Shown here: positions 54,242 to 62,941 of the stretch, one piece after another
How the letters are laid out: the number at the start of each line of letters is the position of its first letter
How positions within the stretch are numbered: the stretch's first letter is position 1
DNA from: Marinobacterium arenosum
Lineage (GTDB): Bacteria > Pseudomonadota > Gammaproteobacteria > Pseudomonadales > Balneatricaceae
Reading direction: 5' to 3'
Assembly (NCBI RefSeq): GCF_019795155.1
Contig: NZ_JAILYN010000001.1
Location: forward strand, 1-64,000
DNA length: 64,000 nucleotides
Made by a program: the position numbers and the translations under genes
The notes under the pieces: generated by a model
Told to the model about the DNA's origin: nothing
Databases searched by the model: none
What the model saw: the letters and a program-made list of their open reading frames with translations, nothing else

Positions 54242-54258
54242 AGCAAGGCCCGTACCAA
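54242..54258 (-). promoter_or_regulatory. Sigma-54 promoter of the aco operon
   Basis: Minus strand TTGGTACGGGCCTTGCT matches the sigma-54 consensus YTGGCACGRNNNTTGCW at all but one position. GG and GC are separated by exactly 10 bases. It lies 77 bases ahead of acoA, giving an expected start site near 54231, and it is read toward acoA. Confidence 0.85.
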
Positions 54259-54320
54259 AAATATATCTATTTGTTTTTTATAGGTTTATTTTGAGAACAG
54301 GGATGACGGACAGGAGCAGC

Positions 54321-54359
54321 CCTGACAGAGTGTCGCAGCCGTTGCGACAGAGTGTCGCA
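54321..54359. promoter_or_regulatory. Tandem enhancer-type sites for AcoR
   Basis: TGCGACAGAGTGTCGCA (54343-54359) is a perfect 7-3-7 palindrome. CCTGACAGAGTGTCGCA (54321-54337) is a second, weaker copy 22 bases away, about two helical turns. Both lie 60-100 bases upstream of the sigma-54 promoter, the normal distance for an activator of the acoR class. Confidence 0.75.
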
Positions 54360-54413
54360 GGGCTGCGCCAGATATCGATGCCGCCCCTTTTCCAACATTC
54401 ACCTTGGAGTAGG

Positions 54414-54447
54414 AGGCGCACCTCGCGTGGTCCGGCAATCCGGCGAT
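54414..54447. repeat. Dispersed repeat, copy 2
   Basis: Matches 4307-4340 (core GCGTGGTCCGGCAATCCGGC). It lies in the acoA-acoR gap. Confidence 0.6.
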
Positions 54448-54587
54448 TGGCAGGCCGTAATCGCGCCGGAAAACAGGTGTTAATCGGCGCGCAAGACCAC
54501 CGTATTCAACGAAAGGCCAAAGGGAACCCCGGTGGACAGCCCCAACGGCCGGGGCATAAGATGACAGGACAATAACAACAACATTGC

Positions 54588-56573
54588 GTGAATTTCGAAG
54601 CTGCCATGGCTGTTCGCAACCCATCCCACAACCGTCCGCCGGCAAGCGGACGGACAGAACGCATCGTCACGCCCGAGATCGAGGGCTCCTGGCGGCGCTG
54701 TATCGAGCAATACCATCTGGAGCCGGGTCGGGACCTGCGTGCCCCACGCCTCGGCGAAGCGGAGATCCGCAATGCCCGCGAACAGCTCGACAACCTGCTC
54801 TATTCCGCCGATCCAGTATTCGAACGGCTGCGCCAGCTGGGCGGCAACTCCGGCTACTGCGTGCTGGTGACCGATGCCAATGGCATCGTGCTGCGCCAGT
54901 ACATCGATACCCAGCGCGGCCAGGAACTGGCCGACAAGGGGCTGACGGTCGGCACCGTCTGGAACGAAGAACTGGTCGGCACCAACGGCCTGGGTACCTG
55001 CCTGGCCAGCGGCGAGGCGCTGACCGTCTATGCCGACGAGCATTTCGGCCGCGAACTGCAGCGCTTCAGCTGCTCTACCGCGCCGCTAATTGCGCCGGAT
55101 GGCGAGATGATCGGCGCGCTCGATATCTCCACCTACGCCCAGGGCGACAAGATCGGCCAAGGCTTGGCATTGAATCTGGTGTGCGATACCGCCGACCAGA
55201 TCGAAGCGGCGATGTTCCGTCATGCCTATGCCCGCCACCACCTACTGGCGCTGGTCGGCTCGCCGATGGCCGATGCCGGCCAGGCCAACGCGCTGCTGGC
55301 GGTCAACGACTCCGGCTGGATTCTGGGCGCCACGTCGCCGGCACTGCTGCAACTGGGGGTCAGCGAGCGTAATCTGATCGTCGGTCAGGGGCTGGCGGCG
55401 TTGACCGGCGCCACCGTCGAGGAGCTGCACCGCGGCCCCGTTGCGTTGACCGATGCCGGCAGCCCCGGTTGCTGGCTGGTACGCCTGAGCGGACAGCTCA
55501 CCACAACCGATAAACCGACAACCACAAACGCCCCTTCACCCGCTCCGCGCCGGCTGGACTCGCCGCTCTACCGGGCCGCTGGCCGGGACCCGCAGCTATT
55601 GCGCAACGCCGATATCTGCCACCGGGTACTGGAACGTGATATCAGCATCCTGCTGCAGGGCGAGACCGGCACCGGCAAGGAGGTGTGGGCTCAGGCGCTG
55701 CACGACAGCAGCAGCCGTCGCGAAAAACCGTTCGTGACATTGAACTGTGCCGCGATCCCCGAGTCGTTGATCGAGAGCGAGCTGTTCGGCTACAGCGCCG
55801 GCACCTTTACCGGCGGCCTCAAGGGCGGCAAGGCCGGCAAGATCGAAGCCAGTAACGGCGGTACCCTGTTCCTGGACGAGATCGGCGATATGCCGCTGGC
55901 GCTGCAGGCACGGTTGCTGCGGGTACTGGCCGAGCGCGAGATCACGCCGCTGGGCCAGGTACAGCCGGTCAAGGTCGATCTGCACGTAATCTGCGCCACC
56001 CACCGCGACCTGACCGAGCGGGTCGAACGCGGCGAGTTCCGTGAAGACCTCTACTACCGGATCAGCGGCGTGCGGGTGGCACTGCCGGCCTTGCGCGAGC
56101 GCCAGGACCGCAACGAGCTGATCGACAAACTGCTGCTGCAGCTGAGCGAGCTGAATGACCAGTTGAATGAAAAGGAACATCCGGTCAGCATCGACCCGCA
56201 GGCGCTGCAGGTGCTCAACCAATACCACTGGCCGGGCAATATCCGTCAGCTGAAAAATGCCCTGCAGTTCGCGCTCTGCATGTGCGATAGCCAGCGTATC
56301 CGCATCACCGACCTGCCGGACGAGGTATTCCCACCCGCGCCGGGAGAAATGACCGCACCAACCGAACCGGTCAGCAACGAAGCGCCACCGCAAAGACTGG
56401 TTTCATTAGCTCAGCCGCATGGCTCGGGGCCGCTGGCGCCGGATGAAAGGGCCCGGATACTGGCCGCCTTGCAACAGCACCGCTGGGTGGTGTTGCGGGC
56501 CGCCGAAGCGCTCGGTATCAGCCGCTCCACCCTGCACCGCAAGATCAAGAAATACGGCCTTCATGAGTGCTGA
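54588..56573 (+). CDS. acoR: AcoR, sigma-54-dependent activator of acetoin catabolism
   Basis: About 661 aa. An N-terminal GAF-type sensor (residues 25-215, GYCVLVTDANGIVLRQY and VGTNGLGTCLASGEALTVYADEHF), a PAS-like segment (about 230-300), and a AAA+ domain follow: Walker A GETGTGKE, LFLDEIGDMPL, then RQLKNAL. The sigma-54-contact loop reads GTFTGG, where GAFTGA is usual and GTFTGA common. A Fis-type HTH ends the protein (RAAEALGISRSTLHRKI). Start is GTG 54588 or ATG 54606. It is divergent from acoA and probably binds the tandem sites in the gap. Confidence 0.9.
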   Translation: MNFEAAMAVRNPSHNRPPASGRTERIVTPEIEGSWRRCIEQYHLEPGRDLRAPRLGEAEIRNAREQLDNLLYSADPVFERLRQLGGNSGYCVLVTDANGIVLRQYIDTQRGQELADKGLTVGTVWNEELVGTNGLGTCLASGEALTVYADEHFGRELQRFSCSTAPLIAPDGEMIGALDISTYAQGDKIGQGLALNLVCDTADQIEAAMFRHAYARHHLLALVGSPMADAGQANALLAVNDSGWILGATSPALLQLGVSERNLIVGQGLAALTGATVEELHRGPVALTDAGSPGCWLVRLSGQLTTTDKPTTTNAPSPAPRRLDSPLYRAAGRDPQLLRNADICHRVLERDISILLQGETGTGKEVWAQALHDSSSRREKPFVTLNCAAIPESLIESELFGYSAGTFTGGLKGGKAGKIEASNGGTLFLDEIGDMPLALQARLLRVLAEREITPLGQVQPVKVDLHVICATHRDLTERVERGEFREDLYYRISGVRVALPALRERQDRNELIDKLLLQLSELNDQLNEKEHPVSIDPQALQVLNQYHWPGNIRQLKNALQFALCMCDSQRIRITDLPDEVFPPAPGEMTAPTEPVSNEAPPQRLVSLAQPHGSGPLAPDERARILAALQQHRWVVLRAAEALGISRSTLHRKIKKYGLHEC

Positions 56574-56656
56574 GCAAACAGCGTCCAGTTGACAGTTTTG
56601 GGCTAACGGTGCGAGGCCCGCTGGCGGGCACAGCGAACCTCATCAGGTTCCGACAC

Positions 56657-57538
56657 TCAAGTTTCTGCCAGCTCGCGCATTAGCCAGTCGCGGAACCTGG
56701 TTACTTTTGCTGGTACAGTCCGCCCTTCCCCGCTACGAATGAGCAAATAGTAACCGAAGCCCGGTAACTGCCACTCCGGGCGGTAGGGCTCCAACCAGTG
56801 GCGTCTGACAGCGCCCTCCGCCAGCAGGTCGCTTACGAACGCCAGCCCATCCCCGGCGATCGCCGCCTGGATGACATGCAGCTCCTGGTCGAAGCTATGG
56901 CTCTGGACAGCCGCTGTTCGAGGCGCAAACTCCGCCAACCATTGCTGTGCTGCAATCTGCCGCAGATGTGGGTTCTTCCACTCCGTTTCATAAACGGTCA
57001 CCGGTCGTCCTTCGCTAAAATCCCGCAATACGCTTTGGGTGCCGAACAGGCCGAATTTTTCCGTCATCAGTAGCTCGGCATTCTGATCTTCAGGCTGAAA
57101 CCCATAACGAATGGCGACATCCACCGCGGATTGCCGCTTGAGGCTGATCGGCTGCTCATCGCTCTGCAGGCGTATCCGGATATCCGGGTGCAGACGATGG
57201 AAAGCCGCCAGCCGCGGTACCAGCCAGATTGCGGCAAAGGACGAGGTGGTATTCACGGTTAACAGACTCTGACTGGCGGCAATCTCCTCAACGGCGCTGT
57301 CCAGTGTCCGCAACGCCAGCCGGGCGGCATCCGCCAATTGCCGGCCGCTGTCCGTTAACGCCACCGCCCGGACCCGGCGTTCAAACAACGCTACGCCCAA
57401 CTCTGTTTCCAGCTTACGGATCTGGTGGGATACCGCCGTGGGGGTAAGGTGCAACTGCTCGGCGGCCAACTTGAAGCTGCCAAGTCGTGCTGCAGTCTCG
57501 AATACCCGCATGCTGTTAAGGTTGGCAGGGATCTTCAT
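56657..57538 (-). CDS. LysR family regulator (GcvA-like)
   Basis: 293 aa. N-terminal winged HTH: LNSMRVFETAARLGSFKLAAEQLHLTPTAVSHQIRKLETELGVALFERR, as in GcvA-type LysR proteins. The C-terminal two-lobed ligand domain is complete (LLTVNTTSSFAAIWLVPRLAAF). ATG 57538 has GGGAGAGG upstream; an extended start at 57568 overlaps the palindrome. It is divergent from the azoreductase gene and probably regulates it. Confidence 0.88.
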   Translation of the reverse strand: MKIPANLNSMRVFETAARLGSFKLAAEQLHLTPTAVSHQIRKLETELGVALFERRVRAVALTDSGRQLADAARLALRTLDSAVEEIAASQSLLTVNTTSSFAAIWLVPRLAAFHRLHPDIRIRLQSDEQPISLKRQSAVDVAIRYGFQPEDQNAELLMTEKFGLFGTQSVLRDFSEGRPVTVYETEWKNPHLRQIAAQQWLAEFAPRTAAVQSHSFDQELHVIQAAIAGDGLAFVSDLLAEGAVRRHWLEPYRPEWQLPGFGYYLLIRSGEGRTVPAKVTRFRDWLMRELAET

Positions 57539-57551
57539 ACCTCTCCCACAT

Positions 57552-57570
57552 AGATGATTTAAATTCATCT
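57552..57570. promoter_or_regulatory. LysR-type operator candidate
   Basis: AGATGA (57552-57557) and TCATCT (57565-57570) flank a T/A-rich centre TTTAAAT. The dyad lies in the 114-base gap between the divergent LysR and azoreductase genes, 14 bases from the LysR start. Confidence 0.5.
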
Positions 57571-57652
57571 TTAAGTTTAAAAAGACCTTTTGTCAACGGC
57601 CGTTATCGAGCGGATGCTTAGCCCACCCCCACCCATACCTATGGAGGCAAGC

Positions 57653-58336
57653 ATGAAAACAGTCCTGAAAATAGACGCAAGCGCGCGCACCTTGGATCTT
57701 CCCGAAGCCAGGCACCGCTCTTTGTCCCGCTCTCTGGCCCGGCACTTTTGCGACCGGTTGGCCACAGATCATAATAAAGTAAATTTCATCCATCGCGATG
57801 TCGGCCTGATGCCGCCGGCATTCATCAGCGAGGATTGGATTGCGGCGGTCTTCCGGCCGGAGGAGCAACGCAGTGACGCCCAGAAAGCCTTGCTGGCGTT
57901 GTCCGACCAGTTGATCGACGAAGTGGCGCAGGCCGACCTGATACTGATCTCCAGCCCGATGTACAACTATGGCATGCCCGCTTGCCTGAAAGCCTGGTTC
58001 GACCAGGTTGTGCGGATCAACAAGACCTTCGATTTTGATCTGGCGCGGGGCGACTTTCCGCTGGCCCCCACGCTATCGGGAAAAACACTGGTCTTGCTGA
58101 CCTCCTGCGGTGAGTTCGGCTTTACGCCCGGCGGCATTCGGGCGGAGATGAACCACCTCGGGCCACATATCCGCACCCTGAGCAAATATCTGGGGGTGGA
58201 ACGGTTTCACGAGATAGGGATCGAGTACCAGGAGTTCGGCGATCAGCGACACCGGCACTCCATCGAGCAGGCCTATCGATCCGTGGACAGATTGGTAGCG
58301 CAATTGACGGGGCTGCGGCGCGAAACGGTTTGCTGA
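57653..58336 (+). CDS. FMN-dependent NADH-azoreductase-like protein
   Basis: 227-aa flavodoxin-like NAD(P)H quinone/azo reductase. Seen: KIDASAR near the start, ISSPMYNYGMPACLKAWFDQVVRINKTFDF (the FMN-binding AzoR motif) and LTSCGEFGFTPGG. The protein reduces quinones and azo compounds by two electrons, protecting against quinone stress. ATG 57653 has GGAGG upstream. Longer than most AzoR (about 200 aa) owing to a 20-residue C-terminal tail and insert. Divergent from, and likely controlled by, the LysR protein. Confidence 0.85.
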   Translation: MKTVLKIDASARTLDLPEARHRSLSRSLARHFCDRLATDHNKVNFIHRDVGLMPPAFISEDWIAAVFRPEEQRSDAQKALLALSDQLIDEVAQADLILISSPMYNYGMPACLKAWFDQVVRINKTFDFDLARGDFPLAPTLSGKTLVLLTSCGEFGFTPGGIRAEMNHLGPHIRTLSKYLGVERFHEIGIEYQEFGDQRHRHSIEQAYRSVDRLVAQLTGLRRETVC

Positions 58337-58492
58337 TCAGCCCCCTGACCGGAACCGGTAACAGCCCTGGAGCGACGGCAGCCGATTGGCGGTGGACTCG
58401 GCGATCCCCCAGCGGAAACATACAGCTTTGCTGATATCGGGCTGCGCCGAACGCCCCCATCCTACCGCCAGCAGCAATGTTACTGCACAACC

Positions 58493-59641
58493 TCAGGGCT
58501 CCACCCAGGCGCGGAACTGGAAGCTGCCGTCGCGCACTTCCTGCACCACGGCACTGCGCACCGGGTCGCCGGAGTCCAGGTAGTCGATCCGGCCGGTCAC
58601 CCCCTCGTACGGCGGCATCGCCAGCAGGGCGTCGCGGATGCCCTGGGGTTCGACGCCGCCCAGTTGCATCGCCCGGAACAGCAGGCCGAAGGCATCGTAA
58701 CTCAGCGCCGCCACGCCATCGGCGTCACGTCCGTAGAGCTGGCGAAAGTGATCGGCGAACGCCCTGATCGCCGGCTCGACACTGTCCACCGCGTAGTGGC
58801 CGCTGAAGAATGCCCCCTCCACCTGCACCCGGTCCACCGGTCGAATCTGGGCCCAGCTGTCGCCCCCCATCAACTGGGCATCGATCCCCATCTCACGGGC
58901 CTGGCGAGCCTGATCCGGTACTTCGCTGTAGTAGTTGGGCAGGAACAGCAGCTCGGCGCCGCTATTTTTAATTCGCTGTAGCTGTTCGCTGATATCCGCT
59001 ACATCACGGGTATAAGCCTCGTAGGCGACCACCTCGCCGCCGAGTTCCTCGAAGGTCGCGCGAAAATACTCGGCTAGCCCCCGGTTGTACTCGCTGGCAA
59101 CGTCGAACAGTACCGCCGCCCGGCTCAAGCCCAATTGCTGGCGGGCAAAACGGGCCATCAACCGCCCCTGGAAGGTATCGATGAAGGCGGCCCGGAACAC
59201 CCACTGCTTGCCTCGCGTGGTCTCGGGATTGGTCGACGAGGGGCTGATCATCGGAATTCCCGCCTGCTCGGCGATGCGCGCTGCCGGAATCGCATTGCGG
59301 CTGGCCAGCGGGCCGACGATCGCAACAACGTTGTCCTGGTTGATCAGCCGCAATGCGGCGCTGGTCGCCTGTTCCGCGCTGTCCTGGTTGTCCTCGACAT
59401 GCAGCACCAGCCGGTAACGCCGACCGTCAATCTCCAGGCCGCCGGCACTGTTGACCTCGCCAACCGCCAGTTCGGCCGCCGCCAGGCAAGCCTCGCCCAT
59501 GCCGGCGATCGGCCCGCTGAGCGCCGCCACCAGACCGATATGCAACTCCGCCGGTTCCGCCTGGCGGTCGCTGCAACCGCCGGTCACCAGCAGCAAGAAA
59601 GCCAGTACCAGGCCGACAGCCTTGACAATGGGTTGCGCCAT
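58493..59641 (-). CDS. Type-1 periplasmic binding protein, lipoprotein (LivJ-like)
   Basis: 382 aa. Signal peptide with lipobox VTGGC (cysteine about residue 23), then a full type-1 periplasmic binding fold: IGLVAALSGPIAGMGEACLAAAELAVGEVNSAGG, VAIVGPLASRNAIPAARIAEQAGIPMISPSSTNP and YDAFGLLFRAMQ. It resembles branched-chain amino acid/amide binding proteins. No ABC permease or ATPase gene is present. It lies 35 bases after the nucleotide-cyclase gene on the same strand, so it may be its periplasmic sensor (inference). Confidence 0.85.
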   Translation of the reverse strand: MAQPIVKAVGLVLAFLLLVTGGCSDRQAEPAELHIGLVAALSGPIAGMGEACLAAAELAVGEVNSAGGLEIDGRRYRLVLHVEDNQDSAEQATSAALRLINQDNVVAIVGPLASRNAIPAARIAEQAGIPMISPSSTNPETTRGKQWVFRAAFIDTFQGRLMARFARQQLGLSRAAVLFDVASEYNRGLAEYFRATFEELGGEVVAYEAYTRDVADISEQLQRIKNSGAELLFLPNYYSEVPDQARQAREMGIDAQLMGGDSWAQIRPVDRVQVEGAFFSGHYAVDSVEPAIRAFADHFRQLYGRDADGVAALSYDAFGLLFRAMQLGGVEPQGIRDALLAMPPYEGVTGRIDYLDSGDPVRSAVVQEVRDGSFQFRAWVEP

Positions 59642-59676
59642 TCGACCTCCCATGGATGCCGATTATTCCGAGATGC

Positions 59677-61470
59677 TCAGCAATGGTGACCGACGGCGGC
59701 GGTCTTGCGCCCCTTCAGCATATAGGTGTGCATCTTGCCCTTGCCTTTGACATCGATGAACCCGCGATCACCGAATTCGTACTGGTCGCGCAGGTAGTTA
59801 TAGGTCGCCTCGGTCACCTGGATGCCGCCTTTGAGCCCCTGCGACTCCATCCGGGCCGCCGTGTTGACCGCATCTCCCCAGATATCATAAATAAACTTCT
59901 TGGTGCCGATGACACCGGCCACCACCGGCCCGCTGTTGATACCGATCCGCATACTGAGGTCGGTCTGATGGTGGTGGTTGAAGCGCTTGATCACCGCCAG
60001 CATGTCCAGTGCCATCTCGGCGACCACCTGGGCGTGGTCGTCGCACTTGGTCGGCAAGCCGGCACCGACCATATAGGCGTCACCGATGGTTTTGATCTTC
60101 TCCAGGCCGCGTTTCTCGCAGAGGCTATCAAACTCGGAGAAGATCTCATTGAGCAGGCTGACCAGTTCCGCCGGCGGCAGGCCGGCCGACATCGGTGTGA
60201 AATTGACGATATCGGCGAACAGGATGGTCACTTCGGCAAAGCTGTCGGCGATGGTCTCCTCGCCGCGCTTGAGACGCTCGGCGATTGGCGCCGGCAGAAT
60301 ATTGAGCAACAGCTGCTCCGATTTCTGCTGCTCGGCGGCCAGCTCCTCCAGGGTGAATTTCAGCTGCCCGATCATATTGTTGAAGTTGGTCGCCAGCACG
60401 CCGGTTTCATCTTCGGTCAGTACCGGCGCGGTCTGCTCCAGGTCGCCGGCGGCGATTTTGCAGGTGGTATCGCTGACCGCCACGATCGGCCGGGCAATCC
60501 GACCGGCAATCAGGTAGATGCCGATACTCAGCAGCGCCACCGCCAGCAGCCCCACCGCGAACAGCATCCAGCCCAACCGATAGGCCGGCGCCAGTGCCTC
60601 ACTGGCGGGAATCTCGATGATCAGCGCCAGCCCCAACTGCTCCAGCCAGCGGTAACTTCCGATCACCGGTACGCCGGCGTAATCGTCATAGTAGCCCGAG
60701 CCATTGATGCCCTGGATCGACTGATCGATCCCCTGACTATGCACGCCGCGCGGATAGCCCTCAAGACCAAAGCTTTCCAGCGACAGGTAGCGGTTATGGG
60801 CATCAACCAGGTAGGACAGGCCACTCTCCCCCAGCCCGGTCCGCCGACTGACGATCTCCACCAACACCGACAGCCGCAGGTGAGCCGCCAGCACGCCGAG
60901 CGGTTGACCATCGGGACTGATCAGCGGCGTGGCCACGGTGAGCATCGGGGCACCGGTTTCCGGCGAGGGGTAAACCGACTGCAGGAAGGTGCCCTTGCGC
61001 CCCTCGATGAAGTAACGATCGCTGAGCCGGTACTCGCCTTCATGGCGGGTATCGGTTGAAAAGAACACGCCGCCACCGGCATCGGTCAGCAGCAGGATTT
61101 CGGTCAGCTCGGTGGCCTGCGTGGTGCCCTGCTCAAGGAAGGTGGCGTAGAACAGTACTTCGGCCAAATGCTCGTAGGCTGCCTGCCGCTGGACGGTGCC
61201 GGGTTGTTCGGCCAGCAGGATAGCCGCCGCCTTGCGCAGGTCGTCGAGGCCGGCAATGTTCTGTACGATCTTGCGCTGATCGGCGACGAAACGGTTGATC
61301 TCAAACTCCTTGTGATCGGCCACCAGGTCGAAGCGGGAGATCGCCATCTGCTTCTGACTGGCCGCCGCCAGCACATAGGTGACCCCAGCCAGCGCAACCA
61401 CCACCAACATCGAAACCAGCAGAAAATACAACGTCATTCTGGCTTTCAGGCTTTTCTTGAACAGCCCCAT
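59677..61470 (-). CDS. Membrane adenylate/guanylate cyclase with sensor and HAMP domains
   Basis: 597-aa receptor. First membrane helix residues 14-36; periplasmic dCache-like sensor about 37-300 (LLTDAGGGVFFSTDTRHEGEYRLSDRYFIEGRKG, GQPLGVLAAHLRLSVL); second helix near 310; HAMP (AGRIARPIVAVSDTTCKIAAGDLEQTAP); class III cyclase domain with metal Asp in FADIVNFT, KIKTIGDAYMV, and DIWGDAVNTAARMES. Lys in KTIGD and Asp in DIWGD fit ATP specificity, so cAMP is the likely product. ATG 61470. Two type-1 binding-protein genes flank it. Confidence 0.9.
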   Translation of the reverse strand: MGLFKKSLKARMTLYFLLVSMLVVVALAGVTYVLAAASQKQMAISRFDLVADHKEFEINRFVADQRKIVQNIAGLDDLRKAAAILLAEQPGTVQRQAAYEHLAEVLFYATFLEQGTTQATELTEILLLTDAGGGVFFSTDTRHEGEYRLSDRYFIEGRKGTFLQSVYPSPETGAPMLTVATPLISPDGQPLGVLAAHLRLSVLVEIVSRRTGLGESGLSYLVDAHNRYLSLESFGLEGYPRGVHSQGIDQSIQGINGSGYYDDYAGVPVIGSYRWLEQLGLALIIEIPASEALAPAYRLGWMLFAVGLLAVALLSIGIYLIAGRIARPIVAVSDTTCKIAAGDLEQTAPVLTEDETGVLATNFNNMIGQLKFTLEELAAEQQKSEQLLLNILPAPIAERLKRGEETIADSFAEVTILFADIVNFTPMSAGLPPAELVSLLNEIFSEFDSLCEKRGLEKIKTIGDAYMVGAGLPTKCDDHAQVVAEMALDMLAVIKRFNHHHQTDLSMRIGINSGPVVAGVIGTKKFIYDIWGDAVNTAARMESQGLKGGIQVTEATYNYLRDQYEFGDRGFIDVKGKGKMHTYMLKGRKTAAVGHHC

Positions 61471-61582
61471 GCAACCACCTGCTGTGACCGTGTCCAACGC
61501 TGACGAACATCAACGCCAAACAGGCCCTAAACTTATCTAAGTATATAGCGGCAATCCCAGCCGCCCGTCAGGGAGCATAGCG

Positions 61583-62920
61583 ATGACCCGCCCGTTCAGG
61601 GAGCAAAGCCCCCTGATTTCAACCGCCCGATTGCACCGGCGACAGCTACTGCAGGCCGGCATGGCCTTCGGCGCGCTCGGTGCCCTTTCGCTTCCGCTGC
61701 TGGCGCTTGCAGATACACCGACCGGCCAGGTCGCCGGGGTACTGAAGATCGGCGCCATCGGGCCGTTCAGCGGCCCGGCCGCCCAGACCGGCCGGGCGAT
61801 GCAGCAAGGTATCCAGATGGCATTGGACGACGCCCGCGCCGACGGCGAACTGCCGGTCACCCTCGATGGTCAGCCGGTCGAAATCGAGATCGTCTGGATC
61901 GACAGCCGTTCCGACCCGCAAGTGGCGGTGGCGGGCCTGACCCGGGCAATCCAGCAACAGGGGGTGCAGATGATGTTCGGCGGCTGGCACTCGGAAGTCG
62001 GCCTGGCGCTGATGGAGGCGGAGGTGCCTTGGCAGATCCTGCACTTTGGCCATCTGGCGGAAACCCCACAGATTGCCAACCGGCTCAATCAGCAGCCGGA
62101 GCGTTACCGGGGCTGGTTCAAATGCTGGCCGTCGCCGACACATATCTCGGCACTCTATGGCGAACCACTGCAGTACTTCCGGCAGCAGGGCCTCTGGCGA
62201 CCGGCCAACAACCGGGCGGCGGTGATGACAGAGGACACCGCCTTCGGCCGCGATTGGGGCGAAGCGCTGCAAGCCAGCTTGTCGGAAGCGGGCCTCGAAA
62301 CCTTCCCTTACGACCTGACCGAATTGACGCAAACCAACTTCAGCCAGTTATTGGACAAGTACCAGGCGATGGAGGTTTCGCTGGTGGCCTTCACCAACAC
62401 CGGCAACCTGGCGACAGCGGAATTCGTCAAGCAGTTTCGCCAGCGGGGCATCAAGGCGCTGCTGATCGCCCATGGTATTCGCTGGTTCAAGGACTGGTAC
62501 AAATTGACCGGGCCTGCCTCCGATTACCTGATATCGCTGGATTCGGTACCCATCGCACTCTGGCAGCAGTGGTGGGTGCGTCGCTTCAAGCGCCGTTTCC
62601 GCGAGGACCCCACCATCGCCGCTGCCGGCCTGCAGTACGACTATGCCAGGATGATGGTACGGCTACTGAACGCGGCCGGCACGCTGGAGCTGGATACGTT
62701 GATACGCACCCTGCGGCGGATGTCGTACAAGGGTGTCTGGAACCATTACAAGTTCGCCAGCGAGCCCGGTCCGCGTGCCCGTTCGGCCAACGAAGTCATG
62801 ACCGGGCCGTTCATGGAGGGATTCAGTTTTCCGCTGGTACAGCTGTTCCAGGGCAAGGCCCGGGTTATCTGGCCACGCAAATATGCCGAGCAGGCATTTC
62901 GACAGCCGCCCTGGCTGTAA
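61583..62920 (+). CDS. Type-1 periplasmic binding protein (UrtA/AmiC-like)
   Basis: 445 aa. A Tat-like signal LHRRQLLQAGMAFGALGALSLPLL ends near ALA (about residue 43). The mature part is a type-1 binding fold of the urea/short-amide class: KIGAIGPFSGPAAQTGRAMQQGIQMALDDARADG, MMFGGWHSEVGLALMEAE, AVMTEDTAFGRDWGEALQASL. No transporter partner genes are present. It is divergent from the cyclase gene, and 21 bases ahead of the antiporter in line with it. A sensor or chaperone-type role with the cyclase is possible. Confidence 0.82.
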   Translation: MTRPFREQSPLISTARLHRRQLLQAGMAFGALGALSLPLLALADTPTGQVAGVLKIGAIGPFSGPAAQTGRAMQQGIQMALDDARADGELPVTLDGQPVEIEIVWIDSRSDPQVAVAGLTRAIQQQGVQMMFGGWHSEVGLALMEAEVPWQILHFGHLAETPQIANRLNQQPERYRGWFKCWPSPTHISALYGEPLQYFRQQGLWRPANNRAAVMTEDTAFGRDWGEALQASLSEAGLETFPYDLTELTQTNFSQLLDKYQAMEVSLVAFTNTGNLATAEFVKQFRQRGIKALLIAHGIRWFKDWYKLTGPASDYLISLDSVPIALWQQWWVRRFKRRFREDPTIAAAGLQYDYARMMVRLLNAAGTLELDTLIRTLRRMSYKGVWNHYKFASEPGPRARSANEVMTGPFMEGFSFPLVQLFQGKARVIWPRKYAEQAFRQPPWL

Positions 62921-62941
62921 AGGTCGCACGGAGGCTAGCTC

